A stretch of 35,158 nucleotides of DNA, taken from Phycisphaerae bacterium. GTDB lineage: Bacteria; Planctomycetota; Phycisphaerae; UBA1845; UTPLA1. How positions within the stretch are numbered: the first letter of the stretch is position 1; each line of letters starts with the position of its first letter. Below are positions 1 through 8,424 of the stretch, in pieces. Location of the stretch: NCBI GenBank assembly GCA_030593565.1, contig JAUVGW010000010.1, positions 1 through 35,158 of the forward strand, given 5' to 3'. The notes under the pieces were generated by a model that made no database searches, was not told where the DNA came from, and saw nothing but the letters and a program-made list of their open reading frames with translations. A program made the translations under genes and the position numbers.

Positions 1-1480
1 TGCCCCCGACAACAAGGGCGAGCGCTGGAAGGCACTGTCGATCGAGACGTTCTGGCCCGAGTACGAGGGCGACGGGTGGTACGCCGTCGACGCGGAGATT
101 CCCTCCGGCGGCGGCGAGAAGGTGTGGATCGTTTTCGGCGAGTAGCAGACGCTCGCCGTGGCCCTGCGGTGTGGTTGGCGGGCGGAGGATCTCCGAGGGA
201 ACCTGGTCATCCCGAACACGCGGGAAAAAGACGCGAAAAGACGCACCCTCGCCGGGTTCGGAATGAACGGTGGTGCCCCCGCCGTGTCCCCTGACGAGTC
301 CCTGGACTATCGCGAGGCCCAATCCGGTTCCTTTTTCGCGTGCTTTCGTGGTGAAGAATGGCTCGAAAATGCGGCCTCGGACATCCGGCGACATGCCGGT
401 ACCCGTATCCGAGACGGCCAGGCAGACGAAGCCGTCATCGTGATCGGGATGATCCACCCATGCCGCGAGGTCTTCGCGTGCGGCGGAAGCAACGCCGACT
501 CGGATGGTGCCGCCCTCCGGCATTGCATCCCGCGCATTGAAGGCAAGGTTCAGGACAATCTGCTGAATCTGGGTCCTGTCGGCTTTGATCCACAAGGACG
601 CGGGATCGGCTTTGGTGACGACGAGTTCGATCGAGGCCGGGAGTGTCCTCTGTAAGAGTTTTGCCGCGTCCTCAATAACGGCGCTCAGGTTGACAGGCTC
701 CTTGACGCACGGGACTTCCCTGCCGAGCGTGAGAATCGACTTAGTGACGCCAACGGCCTGATGGGCGGCCTCCTCTATTGCGCCGAGTACTTCGGATGCG
801 CTCTGGTCTCCCTCGAGCGACCTCTTGAGCCGCTCAACAGAATGGAGGATAACGGTGAGGAGGTTGTTGAAATCGTGCGCGATGCCCCCGGCAAGTTGCC
901 CGAGGACCTCCAGCTTCTGGACCCGATGGAAGTGTTCTTCCATCCGGAGCCGTTCCTTCGCGGGCTGTTTGGATTCGATGGCGTGATCGTGGATCCAGGC
1001 AAGATCCAGTTCGATGACTTCCTTGATATGCAGGATCAACTCGCGGTGCGCCGGGGAGTACATGTGCGGCTTGTCATCGAGTGCGCAGATCGTCCCGAAT
1101 ATGCCGCCGTCCGGCCATAGAAGCGGGAATCCCAGGTAGGAGACCATGCCACGGTTGGCCTCGGGGGCATCAGCCCATACCGGGTTCTCGCGGGCATCGT
1201 ACAGATGGAATGGCGCGCGCGCCGTGAGGACGGCGTGACAATACAGACGCCTGCCGATTTTGAAGGTCTCTCCGCGTTTGTAGGGGCCGTCCGCCGCAGA
1301 AGCGCAGGCGACAAGTTCGAGATCCGCGGCGTGCAACCTGGTGACGAGTATGACGGGCACCGCGCACAAGTCAGCCGTCAAGCCGATAAGCCTTTGCCAT
1401 TTCGTGATGACGTCAGCAGGCACAGCAAGCCTGATCGGCTTTGCCGGATAGACCTCAGCCTCGTCTGCGACGTCAGCCAT
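1..1480 (-). CDS. GAF-domain sensor histidine kinase, partial (runs off left edge)
   Basis: This ORF is absent from the track because it has no stop inside the window. I read it by translating the minus strand from ATG at 1480, which has GGGGA just upstream. Residues ~20-165 look like a GAF domain (GMVSYLGFPLLWPDGG, FGTICALDD). A HisKA dimerisation helix follows with phospho-acceptor His ~202 in GGIAHDFNNLL, then an HATPase_c domain with N-box (LNLAFNARDAM), G1 (DTGTGM) and G2 (GTGLGLAIV). The family autophosphorylates and passes phosphate to a receiver domain. After the kinase core, GHGERLLLAENDP resembles the first strand of a C-terminal receiver domain, but the reading becomes unconvincing beyond about position 125. 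No transmembrane segment is visible, so it is probably cytoplasmic. The frame stays open to base 1 and overlaps a better-looking plus-strand ORF, so the natural C-terminus is uncertain. Confidence 0.85.
   Translation of the reverse strand, partial: MADVADEAEVYPAKPIRLAVPADVITKWQRLIGLTADLCAVPVILVTRLHAADLELVACASAADGPYKRGETFKIGRRLYCHAVLTARAPFHLYDARENPVWADAPEANRGMVSYLGFPLLWPDGGIFGTICALDDKPHMYSPAHRELILHIKEVIELDLAWIHDHAIESKQPAKERLRMEEHFHRVQKLEVLGQLAGGIAHDFNNLLTVILHSVERLKRSLEGDQSASEVLGAIEEAAHQAVGVTKSILTLGREVPCVKEPVNLSAVIEDAAKLLQRTLPASIELVVTKADPASLWIKADRTQIQQIVLNLAFNARDAMPEGGTIRVGVASAAREDLAAWVDHPDHDDGFVCLAVSDTGTGMSPDVRGRIFEPFFTTKAREKGTGLGLAIVQGLVRGHGGGTTVHSEPGEGASFRVFFPRVRDDQVPSEILRPPTTPQGHGERLLLAENDPHLLAAAGGNLRVDGVPPVALVLGPERLDRQCLPALALVVGG
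2..145 (+). CDS. 3' end of an unidentified gene (partial)
   Basis: Frame 2 encodes a 47-residue C-terminal fragment ending IVFGE and TAG at 143-145. Nearly every codon ends in G or C, much more strongly than the antisense kinase frame over the same bases. The residue composition (aromatic and acidic, e.g. ETFWPEYEGDGWYAVDAEIP) looks like genuine protein. I do not recognise the family. It converges on and overlaps the histidine kinase frame. Either the two genes truly overlap tail to tail, or the kinase was fused to foreign DNA here. Confidence 0.5.
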   Translation, partial: APDNKGERWKALSIETFWPEYEGDGWYAVDAEIPSGGGEKVWIVFGE

Positions 1481-2828
1481 GACAGTCCCCATCGCACAAA
1501 CAGACAAGATGGGCCTGCGGCCTCGCAGTGCGCCGGGTCGCGACGCGTGGGCAAGGCAGGCCGTAATCACATGTCGCTGACAGGCCCGGCAGGCCCGCGG
1601 CCCACCACACCATCGAACAGTCGATGTGGTTTTCCTCGCTTCGGCACGCTCGCCCCTTCATTGAGCGACGGCGTCAAGTGAACGTAGGGTAGTAGATCGA
1701 CGGGTCTATCGCAAGCGTGTGTTGACGACGCTCCACGCTCGAATACACGGTCCTATCGCGACGTTCAGCCGCGACCGATCAGGGGGTCCGAACGAGCGCG
1801 AGCGGACGAACGGCTTGATACAAGCCGTCACGGTTGCTCGGCGCTTCTTGGTCGAAGTCGCCACTGGCTTTGCACCGCAGCGCTAACACTACAGCGCAAA
1901 GTCGTGCCAGCAGCGTCTCAAGAGCCCCCGACCTTGGTCGGGGGGTTGCCTTGCGGCATGTGGGAGCGTACCCCCCGAGCAAGCTCGGGGGCTCATAGGA
2001 GCAGTCGCCGCTTACTTCGCGCTGTAGGACCAACAGGCCATCGTGAAATGGCAGCGTCCTGGCCGATGCCGGCCGGAGGCACGTGCCCACGTACTTTGTT
2101 ATAGCGACTGGGGAGTCCGAATTTCCCGGAAACGGGATCGGCGTGCAGCCGAAGTGCAACAAGTTCGGCCCGGCCGGTACACCTATTGGGTTTCATGTTG
2201 CTCACTAAAGCGACGGAATAGCATAAAGATCCCACGGCTGGAATACTCCGTTGTTTTCCGGTCGCCAGCACGATGCCTGCCTGAGCAGCCCTCACGCGTG
2301 CAGAACGTCCGATAACCACGGGGACGCGCCCGAACTTCGGATGCCGAGCTTGGAGACCGCGGATCAGCGGCTGAAATGAAACTCGCCTTCATATTCGACC
2401 GATCTAGATCGAGTAGGCGCGTTCGCGAGACGGCCTGTCGGTATGACCCTCAATGCGGTTTGCTCGCATCTTCACCCGATCGTGAAGACCACGCGAGAAA
2501 GGAGATGATCGACCATTGGGGATTCGGGGACAGCCGAAAGGTCAGAACGTCGAAACATCGATAACCGAAAGGACGTCGCATCGCGACGCTTGGCCTCGCC
2601 CCAGTGAGAAGGACCGAAAAGGACTCCGAACGAGTGCGGTTAGAGCAGTTAATAGGTGGGCGGTGAGGTCCCCCAGACTTTCTGAAAGAGAGGGCGGCAG
2701 ACTGCCGCATAGCGGATTCCCTCTCATTGCTTCGCAAAGGATGGGGCACACTCAAACGTGGATCGCCGCCAAACGGCTGAAGGCTGGCGGCTCAAGTAAA
2801 GAATGGAAACATCGCCGGAGGCGGATTG
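1481..2828. other. 1.35 kb gene-poor intergenic region
   Basis: No ORF here has convincing codon bias or a recognisable domain. Track ORFs such as 1205-1681 and 2516-2839 overlap each other in several frames and look like shadows. The stretch contains one copy of the composite palindromic repeat (listed separately) and presumably the promoter of the kinase gene at its left end. I see nothing else I can support. Confidence 0.5.
1880..2010 (+). repeat. Composite palindromic repeat, copy A (short form)
   Basis: The core, 1919-1998, has a left hairpin (gagcccccgac-ctt-ggtcgggggg), a ~28 bp linker (ttgccttgcggcatgtggga) and a right hairpin (cccccgag-caag-ctcgggggctc). A flank resembling 'cagcgcaaagtcgtgccagc' precedes it and recurs before copies C and D. 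Unlike copies B, C and D, the left hairpin loop lacks the nested 'agccggctcgtctcgagccggtc' hairpin. Confidence 0.85.
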
Positions 2829-3095
2829 ATGATGATTGAAGCAAATCGATATGCCCGACAAGCAGACGGTGATCGCAAAGATCAGGCCATTGGGCGGATC
2901 GTCAGACTTATTTCAAGCATGTCACTGAAAGAACTGGATGCGATGGCGGATCGACTCGGCCTGGGTCTCGTCACGCCCTGCGACAGGAGGTCTGGGCAGT
3001 CGGACGCGTCTCCGCCGCAGATCGAGGAACGTCCGTACTTCGCAACACCCAGCACAACGCAAGCCGAGTTGCACGTGGACACAATCGGGCAGTAG
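2829..3095 (+). CDS. Small hypothetical protein
   Basis: The product is 88 residues. I chose ATG 2829 because GGAGG lies 7 bases upstream (2817-2821). The track start at 2826 is TTG, and a second ATG follows at 2832. The N-terminal half (DQAIGRIVRLISSMSLKELDAMADRLGLG) looks like amphipathic helices typical of small regulatory or adaptor proteins. The C-terminal half is low in structure. There is no signal peptide, membrane segment or known motif. It stands alone between the gene-poor gap and a MITE-like repeat. I do not recognise it; the good ribosome-binding site is the main support. Confidence 0.5.
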   Translation: MMIEANRYARQADGDRKDQAIGRIVRLISSMSLKELDAMADRLGLGLVTPCDRRSGQSDASPPQIEERPYFATPSTTQAELHVDTIGQ

Positions 3096-3223
3096 ACATA
3101 TGTCCCTGCACGGCACGGCCGGAAGCGAACAAGCGAGAGGCAACGCATGGAGCGCATCGCGGTGGTACGCGCAACTCCGCCTCGAACGGCTCCCGGACAA
3201 ACTTTCGCGAACAACGCTTCGAT

Positions 3224-3373
3224 CTAGTGCTTTGTGACAGATCAATTGATGGGTGCCACTGGCGGCTTGTCCGCCAGTGCCGACACTGGCAGCTTACCTG
3301 CTCGCGTACACTGGCGGGCAAGCCGCCAGTGGCACCCTTGGAACCCCTCATTTGAGGTGTCATGGTGCACTAG
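3224..3373. repeat. MITE-like palindromic element with CTAGTGC ends
   Basis: The left end reads ctagtgctttgtgacag and the right end, reversed, ctagtgcaccatgacac: imperfect terminal inverted repeats. Just inside lie inverted copies of the hairpin unit gtgccactggcggcttgtcc (left) and its complement (right), so the whole element can fold into one long hairpin. The final CTAG supplies the TAG stop codon of the minus-strand zinc-finger gene (stop 3370-3372). It shares its end sequence with the element at 9704-9836. Confidence 0.75.
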
Positions 3374-5322
3374 GGCCTTGAATCGGTGATGGCGGCGATT
3401 TCGTCCTCCACCTTCCGCCGTTTCTCGATGTCCATCTTCTTTCGTCTGCCGTCGGATTGACAGATGTCGCACGCGTTGTAGCCGTGTCCCTCGCACGCCA
3501 GACAAGGCCCCGGTAAAACACGTTTGCCTGTCTTCTTGCAGTCCCCGCAGGCGACAAAGCCCTTGCCACACCGACACCGGACCGTGCCTTTGCCGTCACA
3601 TTTGGAGCACGTTACGAGCTTGGTCTTGGGCACGGCTTCTCCGTTGCGACGGACGATCGTCGTCTCCTCGACCTTGCCGGTACCCTTGCACCTTCTGCAC
3701 TGGACGATTCCCGTGCCGTCGCAGGCTTCGTGCGGCACTCGCCCCGATCCCGTGCAAGTCGGACAAGGCCTGGACTCCGTCCGTTCGCCGGCACCGCCAC
3801 ATGCCGAGCATTCCAGCTTGCCGCGGCCTAGGCAAACGGCACAGCCTTGCTCCACGGTACGCAGCCGGATACCGATCTCCTTGCCGCACCTATCAAGGAT
3901 GGTCTCGAGCGATCGTGGATGCGCCGCCGTGAATTCCGCCAGTGCGCTCAATGCATGAACCGCGTCGGTGGTGTTCGCGAGGAATTCACGCCGGGCGTCT
4001 TGAGTCAGCGTGGCTAGGTTCTTCTTGCTCTTCCTCGACCTTTTCGGCGTCGGCCGGGGCAGGCTCTGATCGGCTATTCTGTCCATGGCGTCGATCCACG
4101 CCGCATTCCCGTAGCCATTCCGGTAGATGTTCACGGCGAGCTGTTGTGCACTGCGCCCAGCCAACGCGTGGACGGCCCAAACCGGGCCGGGAGCCTCGGG
4201 CTTGAGGTCTACGGCGACCTGGCTGACGCCCGGGTAGTTGGGCACGTCGATGTCAAGTTTTGTCGGGATGTAGCCCTCTGCCTCAATGAAGACCTCGATC
4301 AGGCCGGGAGGGAGTCCCGCGAGAGCCGTGCCGACGGGGGTTGGATCGTGGGCGAGCACTTTCACAAGCGCTGCAGCCGGCGTCCCCGTGATGAGGATGC
4401 GTCCGCGGACCTTGCCGCCAAGTTCCTTGTCCCAGTCTTCCAGGTCGTTGCCTTTGTGCGGCATCCCCCGCGCCTCAATGATCAGCACCCTGGCTTCCTC
4501 CCACTTCCCTTTCGCAGCGGCCTCGCGCGACCTGGCGAGCAGACGCCGCCCGGGTTCAAGCTCCTTCTCCTTCTCGAGCCGGCCGATGGCGCCTACCAGC
4601 CCGGGGACGCGCGGGTCCTTCGCACCGTAGGTGTTCAGCGCACGGACTTGGTCGAGGAGCTTCCGCGCAGCGTCAGGGGATCGCCTCTGGATTTCACCAT
4701 CAACTTCGTCCAGGAGGTGCGATCGGTGGGCTAGCGCAGCGGTCGTGGTACGGGACTCGAGTTGGAGCCTGAATTCATCGGATAGCGTAATCGGGGCGGG
4801 TTCGTTCAGCGCGGTTGACGCGCCGGCGAAGTCGTTTTTCGCGAGCAGACCCTCGACATTCGAGCGGGTCTGGCTGATGAAGGCTCCCTTGATCTCCTCG
4901 GTGAGCACGTCCCGGACGTCCGTCGGGAGTCCCTTCGGCAACGAGGCATTCAATACAAATACCGCCTCGCTGAGGTCTTGGTGGGCCACCAGCCGCTTAA
5001 CCTCGGCGGTGGTCTCGGTTGTCAGAGTAATGAGGCGAATCCGTTCCTTTTCGCCGGCCTCTGCCTGACGCTTGCTGGTCGCCCCTCGATGCCAATAGGC
5101 ATAGCCCATGTAACCGAAAACTGTTACCAGAACGATGGCCAGGCCGCAGACTGCGATGATGAACTTGCGGTGGACTTGCAGCCTCGCCTTCTCGTCTGAG
5201 TCCGCAACGTCGTAGCTTCCCTTGGCCTTGCTGGTGTTGAGCGAGTACTCGCTGCGCGCCTCAAGGGCTAGACGATCCAGGCGTTCGTCTTCCTCGGACA
5301 GATGGGGGCGTTTTGTGGGCAT
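3370..5322 (-). CDS. Membrane-anchored PEGA-like protein with multiple DnaJ-type zinc-finger motifs
   Basis: The product is 650 residues. ATG 5322 is preceded by GGAGG (ccgccggaggcacaacc). A ~50-residue charged N-terminus is followed by one transmembrane helix (~53-77, FIIAVCGLAIVLVTVFGYMG). A long helical, charged region comes next (~80-300). A segment at ~308-375 (GRILITGTPAAALVKVLAHD, LPPGLIEVFIEAEGYIP) resembles a PEGA domain. The last ~150 residues hold about ten CxxCxGxG-like motifs (CAVCLGRG, CSACGGAG, CPTCTGSG, CRRCKGTG, CSKCDGKG, CLACEGHG, CDICQSDG), the pattern of the DnaJ cysteine-rich zinc-binding domain but with more repeats than DnaJ. There is no J domain, so it is not a DnaJ chaperone. 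If the N-terminus is inside, the zinc fingers lie in the periplasm. Its function is unknown; protein binding or a structural role is inference. The stop codon lies in the adjacent MITE-like repeat. Confidence 0.85.
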   Translation of the reverse strand: MPTKRPHLSEEDERLDRLALEARSEYSLNTSKAKGSYDVADSDEKARLQVHRKFIIAVCGLAIVLVTVFGYMGYAYWHRGATSKRQAEAGEKERIRLITLTTETTAEVKRLVAHQDLSEAVFVLNASLPKGLPTDVRDVLTEEIKGAFISQTRSNVEGLLAKNDFAGASTALNEPAPITLSDEFRLQLESRTTTAALAHRSHLLDEVDGEIQRRSPDAARKLLDQVRALNTYGAKDPRVPGLVGAIGRLEKEKELEPGRRLLARSREAAAKGKWEEARVLIIEARGMPHKGNDLEDWDKELGGKVRGRILITGTPAAALVKVLAHDPTPVGTALAGLPPGLIEVFIEAEGYIPTKLDIDVPNYPGVSQVAVDLKPEAPGPVWAVHALAGRSAQQLAVNIYRNGYGNAAWIDAMDRIADQSLPRPTPKRSRKSKKNLATLTQDARREFLANTTDAVHALSALAEFTAAHPRSLETILDRCGKEIGIRLRTVEQGCAVCLGRGKLECSACGGAGERTESRPCPTCTGSGRVPHEACDGTGIVQCRRCKGTGKVEETTIVRRNGEAVPKTKLVTCSKCDGKGTVRCRCGKGFVACGDCKKTGKRVLPGPCLACEGHGYNACDICQSDGRRKKMDIEKRRKVEDEIAAITDSRP

Positions 5323-5478
5323 GGTTGTGCCTCCGGCGGTGATATCAGAACGCCAAACCGATCACTGCAACGAGAGTCCCGGAAACAGAAACTTGAGTTT
5401 GGGCCGCGCTATTCCGTTTGTCAACACCTATCGGCGGGCGTTTCCTAGCATGACAGCGCCAAGTATGAGTCGGTTGAG

Positions 5479-5590
5479 CCCAAGAGCCCCCGATCCAGCG
5501 AGCCGGCTCGTCTCGAGCCGGTCTTCCTGTCGGGGGGTTGCCGCAGATACCTGGGAACGTACCCCCCGAACAAGCTCGGGGGCTCTTGGG
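5479..5590 (+). repeat. Composite palindromic repeat, copy B (nested form)
   Basis: It begins cccaagagcccccgatcc. It contains the nested hairpin ccggctcg-tct-cgagccgg in the loop of the outer gagcccccga/tcggggg stem, then a linker (gttgccgcagatacctggga), then cccccgaacaagctcgggggctcttggg. It lies in the gap between the divergent start of the zinc-finger gene and the end of the PEP-CTERM gene. Confidence 0.85.
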
Positions 5591-5725
5591 TGCTACCGCC
5601 GCCTATCCAGTGCTGACAACCCAGGAAGACATGTCATGGCTTGCGCGCCGTCGTGAGGACTCGCTACGGTTTGACGAGAAACGGTCCGCGCTCTTGGGAA
5701 CACTCAGTGCCGGGACAACCCGATC

Positions 5726-6328
5726 TCAGGCTCGCTTGCGTCGGGCGAGCGCGATCACGCCACCAACGATGAGCAAGACCGACGTGACCGGCTCAGGAAT
5801 GAATACCTCGCCGCCCACGTAATCGACAGTCGCGAATCCGCCGCCTTCCCCTGGATCCCTGACGAAACCTTCAGTGAGATCGTCCGGGCTGTCGTCGCTC
5901 AAGGTAAGCGGCACCGGCGTAGGCCACGCCTGGAGAGCCTGCAACTGGATCGTGGCGAGCAGGACCTCGCTTCCCCAGATGGCGATACCAGGTGGCGCGG
6001 AGACGATGGCTGCGAGTCCATCGCCATCAGGGGTGTCGGGAGCGGCATCCCACAACATCGTGTTGATGCTATAACCCACCTGTCCGATCTGGGGACTCGG
6101 GAAGATGAAGTCGAGCCCCCAGCCGATCACGGCATCGGACGCCGGGATGCTCGCCACGATGTCGACATCGAATAGCTCCCCGACTCCCACGGTCTGTGAG
6201 ACCGGCGAGAGGCTGACCACGATCGTATCCGCTGAGGCCGGTAACGCGACCAGGAGCCCCGTCAGGGCAGCGGTGCCGAGAATGACGTTGAGTTTCGTGA
6301 TACTCCATCCCCCTAGCGTGTGTGCCAT
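5726..6328 (-). CDS. PEP-CTERM protein with cohesin-like secreted domain
   Basis: The product is 200 residues from ATG 6328. An N-terminal signal peptide (KLNVILGTAALTGLLVALPASA) precedes the mature region. That region starts TIVVSLSPVSQTVGVGELFDVDIVAS, typical of the beta-sandwich of cohesin-like domains in PEP-CTERM proteins. The C-terminus is a classical sorting signal: IPEP, a hydrophobic helix (VTSVLLIVGGVIALA) and basic RRKRA. Such proteins are exported and processed by an exosortase, which must be encoded elsewhere because none is in the window. No catalytic motif is seen, so a surface or matrix role is inferred. No strong ribosome-binding site is visible. Confidence 0.85.
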   Translation of the reverse strand: MAHTLGGWSITKLNVILGTAALTGLLVALPASADTIVVSLSPVSQTVGVGELFDVDIVASIPASDAVIGWGLDFIFPSPQIGQVGYSINTMLWDAAPDTPDGDGLAAIVSAPPGIAIWGSEVLLATIQLQALQAWPTPVPLTLSDDSPDDLTEGFVRDPGEGGGFATVDYVGGEVFIPEPVTSVLLIVGGVIALARRKRA

Positions 6329-6591
6329 GCTCTGATTCTACCCAATTGAACGGGCCAATTCAACGCGTGGGCACCCGCGTCAGGGATTCGATCGAGTATT
6401 CTCGGCCGGAACTGGCAGGAATGACCGTCAGGAATGGCTTCCTCCGGATTGCCCGCGAGCCTCGCCGCCCCGGCTGCGCCGGCCTACGCGGTAACGTCTG
6501 ACGTGACGATTCGACGATGTTCACGTATGATCGCCACAGCCGCCGAGCCGGCCTGATCGAAAAGCACGGACAGCCACACAGGGAGACAGCA

Positions 6592-6768
6592 ATGAAATGG
6601 CACTATGGGCGAAAATGGATACTCCTGGCCACCGTGACGATCGGCACCACGTTACAACTCGCGACTTGCCAGGAAGAACTCGCCCTTTTCGGCCTCCGAA
6701 CAGCCTTCTCCACCGTCACTTGGCCAATCAACACCATGATTCGTCAGTTTCTACTCACTTTGGGTTGA
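6592..6768 (+). CDS. Very small exported protein
   Basis: The product is 58 residues. The track ORF begins at 6517, but ATG 6592 follows a good ribosome-binding site (agggagacagca). The N-terminus (MKWHYGRKWILLATVTIGTT) is a signal peptide or anchor, ending at LQLATC, a possible but imperfect lipobox with Cys ~26. The remainder (LFGLRTAFSTVTWPINTMIR) is an amphipathic helix. Similar short exported proteins of unknown function occur in planctomycetes, from memory rather than a search. It is followed by a MITE-like element. Confidence 0.6.
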   Translation: MKWHYGRKWILLATVTIGTTLQLATCQEELALFGLRTAFSTVTWPINTMIRQFLLTLG

Positions 6769-6813
6769 TGTGACGGCGTCGGATTCCTCGTAGATCCGTG
6801 GGCCACAAAGGTC

Positions 6814-6984
6814 GTACGTGTTTAGCGTTCAGCCGGGATGGCATGGGTAGCGGAGCCGCGTTGAGCGGCGGAGCTTGCCCGTGGGCAAGGAACCTCGATG
6901 TGTTCACACGGGTAACGAGCGGGCCACCCCGCGGGATGGCCCGCTCGTTACCCAAGTCACCCTGTCTGAACGCTGAACACGTAC
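6814..6984. repeat. MITE-like element with GTACGTGTT terminal inverted repeats
   Basis: The terminal inverted repeats are 19 bp with one mismatch: gtacgtgtttagcgttcag on the left and gtacgtgttcagcgttcag read from the right. Inside are a short hairpin (ttgcccgtgggcaa) and a long perfect one (ggtaacgagcgggcca / tggcccgctcgttacc). It sits between the convergent ends of the small exported protein gene and tsaB. It has no coding capacity. It may also act as a bidirectional terminator (inference). Confidence 0.8.
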
Positions 6985-7007
6985 CGAATGTCATTCCGTG
7001 GGCCGGA

Positions 7008-7718
7008 TCAGTGTTGTTTCCCGTGCCGCTTCTCCCACACCTCCTCCGCCTCCGGACGACGCACATAAAACGGCTCCAACTCACGAGCCGGCGTAAAAAA
7101 ATCCTGCTCCGCAAGACGCCGACCGAGACGCATCACGTTCGACGCCCGCGGCCACCACATCGACTGATCCAGCACCACCGCGCCGGACGCCTCGACGGCC
7201 TCGCGATAGTATTCGATTCCCTCACCGACCACGGCCATCGGCTGCGGCTCCTCGGCCAACAACGCACCCGGCTCGATCATCCGTGGATCAGCCGTTCTCC
7301 GATAACACTCGCCGCCCCATTTATAGACGGCCGCGAAGACCTGTCGCCGTTTCGCATCAAGGATCACGACGAGACGCTCCGGCCGACTCGCCATGACGGC
7401 ACAATTCTCGGCAATCACATCCAACGTTGGGACGGCCACGGTTTTCGTCCCCGCCGCCAGCGCAAGATGCCGCGCGAAAGCAACCGCCACGCGAAGGCCC
7501 GTAAAGCTCCCAGGCCCGATCGATACGTGGCATTCGCCGACCTCGCTCGGTGTCCAGCCCTGCTCGCGACAAAGCCGGTCCACCGTGGGAATCAGTTCCC
7601 GAGCGTGTTCCCGGGTCGTCGTGAACGCACCCTCCACAACGATGCGCCCACCACACCCCAACGCCACGCTCCCGTGCGGACCGGACGTCTCGATCGCGAT
7701 AGCCTTTGCCTCTGTCAT
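7008..7718 (-). CDS. tsaB: tRNA threonylcarbamoyladenosine biosynthesis protein TsaB
   Basis: The product is 236 residues, usual for TsaB/YeaZ. ATG 7718 was chosen because the upstream extension in the track (to 7955) reads through a repeat. The N-terminus AIAIETSGPHGSVALG and the motif IGPGSFTGLRVAVAFAR are hallmarks of the family. TsaB is an ASKHA-fold pseudoenzyme that binds TsaD and TsaE to make t6A37 in ANN-decoding tRNAs in the cytoplasm. The C-terminal part (ELEPFYVRRPEAEEVWEK) also fits the family ending. It is a stand-alone gene; its upstream gap is occupied by a composite repeat. Confidence 0.95.
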   Translation of the reverse strand: MTEAKAIAIETSGPHGSVALGCGGRIVVEGAFTTTREHARELIPTVDRLCREQGWTPSEVGECHVSIGPGSFTGLRVAVAFARHLALAAGTKTVAVPTLDVIAENCAVMASRPERLVVILDAKRRQVFAAVYKWGGECYRRTADPRMIEPGALLAEEPQPMAVVGEGIEYYREAVEASGAVVLDQSMWWPRASNVMRLGRRLAEQDFFTPARELEPFYVRRPEAEEVWEKRHGKQH

Positions 7719-7786
7719 TGCCCGTCGATCCTCGCATTGCCAGCGGTCGATCAGTAGGATACGATCGCGATGCTCGATGGTAAACC

Positions 7787-7950
7787 TGATGCTAACGGTA
7801 CAACGCAAGGTCGTGCTAGCAGCGTCTCGAAAGCCCCCAACCCAGCGAGCCGGCTCGTCTCGAGCCGGTCTTTCCGTTGGGTTGCCTTGCGGCATCTGGG
7901 AATGTACCCCCCGAGCAAGCTCGGGGGCTCTTGTGCCCAATCGCCCGTCC
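7787..7950 (+). repeat. Composite palindromic repeat, copy C (nested form, compensated stem)
   Basis: The core is 7830-7934. The outer left stem reads cccccaacc on one side and ccgttggg on the other, where copies B and D have cccccga/tcggggg. G-to-A on the left is thus matched by C-to-T on the right. The nested hairpin ccggctcg-tct-cgagccgg and the right hairpin ccgagcaagctcggggg are present. It lies ~50 bp upstream of the first STAS gene and upstream of tsaB on the other strand. Confidence 0.85.
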
Positions 7951-7992
7951 AGCAAGGTATTTCAGGACAAACGCTCAGATCGGAGTGAATCA

Positions 7993-8406
7993 ATGGCGGA
8001 ATCTCGATTGTTGATAGTGGAGTACAGCGGCGTCACGACCGTGACCTTCCCGGACAGCGCGATCCTGGAACCGACGGTGATCAGCCAGATCGCCAAGGAT
8101 CTCTACGCACTCGCCGACGAGAAGCAAATCCGCAAGCTCGTCCTCGACTTCTCGAAGGTGCGATTCCTCGCGTCGCACGCCCTGGGCATCCTCCTGACGC
8201 TCCGCAAGAAATCTAGGGACATCAAGGGAACCTTGGTGCTCTGCGGACTGAGACCGGACCTGATGAAGGTCTTCAAGATCACGAGCCTCGACAAGATATT
8301 CACGATTCTGCCTGATGATGCCGCAGCCCTGGCCTCGTTCGGCGTGACCATGAGACAACAAACGGAAGCCAAGCGAAATCCTCGCCGCGGGTCGCTCGAA
8401 ACGTAG
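7993..8406 (+). CDS. STAS-domain anti-anti-sigma-like protein, first of tandem pair
   Basis: The product is 137 residues from ATG 7993 (gatcggagtgaatca upstream). It is a single STAS domain (~5-115) plus a basic tail (QTEAKRNPRRGSLET). LVLDFSKVRFLASHALGILL aligns with the SpoIIAA motif in which the serine of DSSG is phosphorylated. Here the motif is ASHALG: the serine is kept, but Asp is replaced by Ala and Gly by Ala. STAS proteins usually bind an anti-sigma kinase or sit in stressosome-like complexes. No RsbW-type kinase or sigma factor is adjacent. The next gene, 18 bp downstream, is a paralog, so they form an operon and arose by tandem duplication. Confidence 0.9.
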   Translation: MAESRLLIVEYSGVTTVTFPDSAILEPTVISQIAKDLYALADEKQIRKLVLDFSKVRFLASHALGILLTLRKKSRDIKGTLVLCGLRPDLMKVFKITSLDKIFTILPDDAAALASFGVTMRQQTEAKRNPRRGSLET

Positions 8407-8424
8407 CGGACCGGAATCGCCGCC

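Noticed and set aside
6798-7757. 319-residue plus-strand ORF
   Set aside because: It is antisense to tsaB and runs through the MITE-like element, with no recognisable motif.
7393-8406. 337-residue plus-strand ORF start
   Set aside because: The upstream two thirds are antisense to tsaB and read through a repeat. Only the part from ATG 7993 (STAS) is real.
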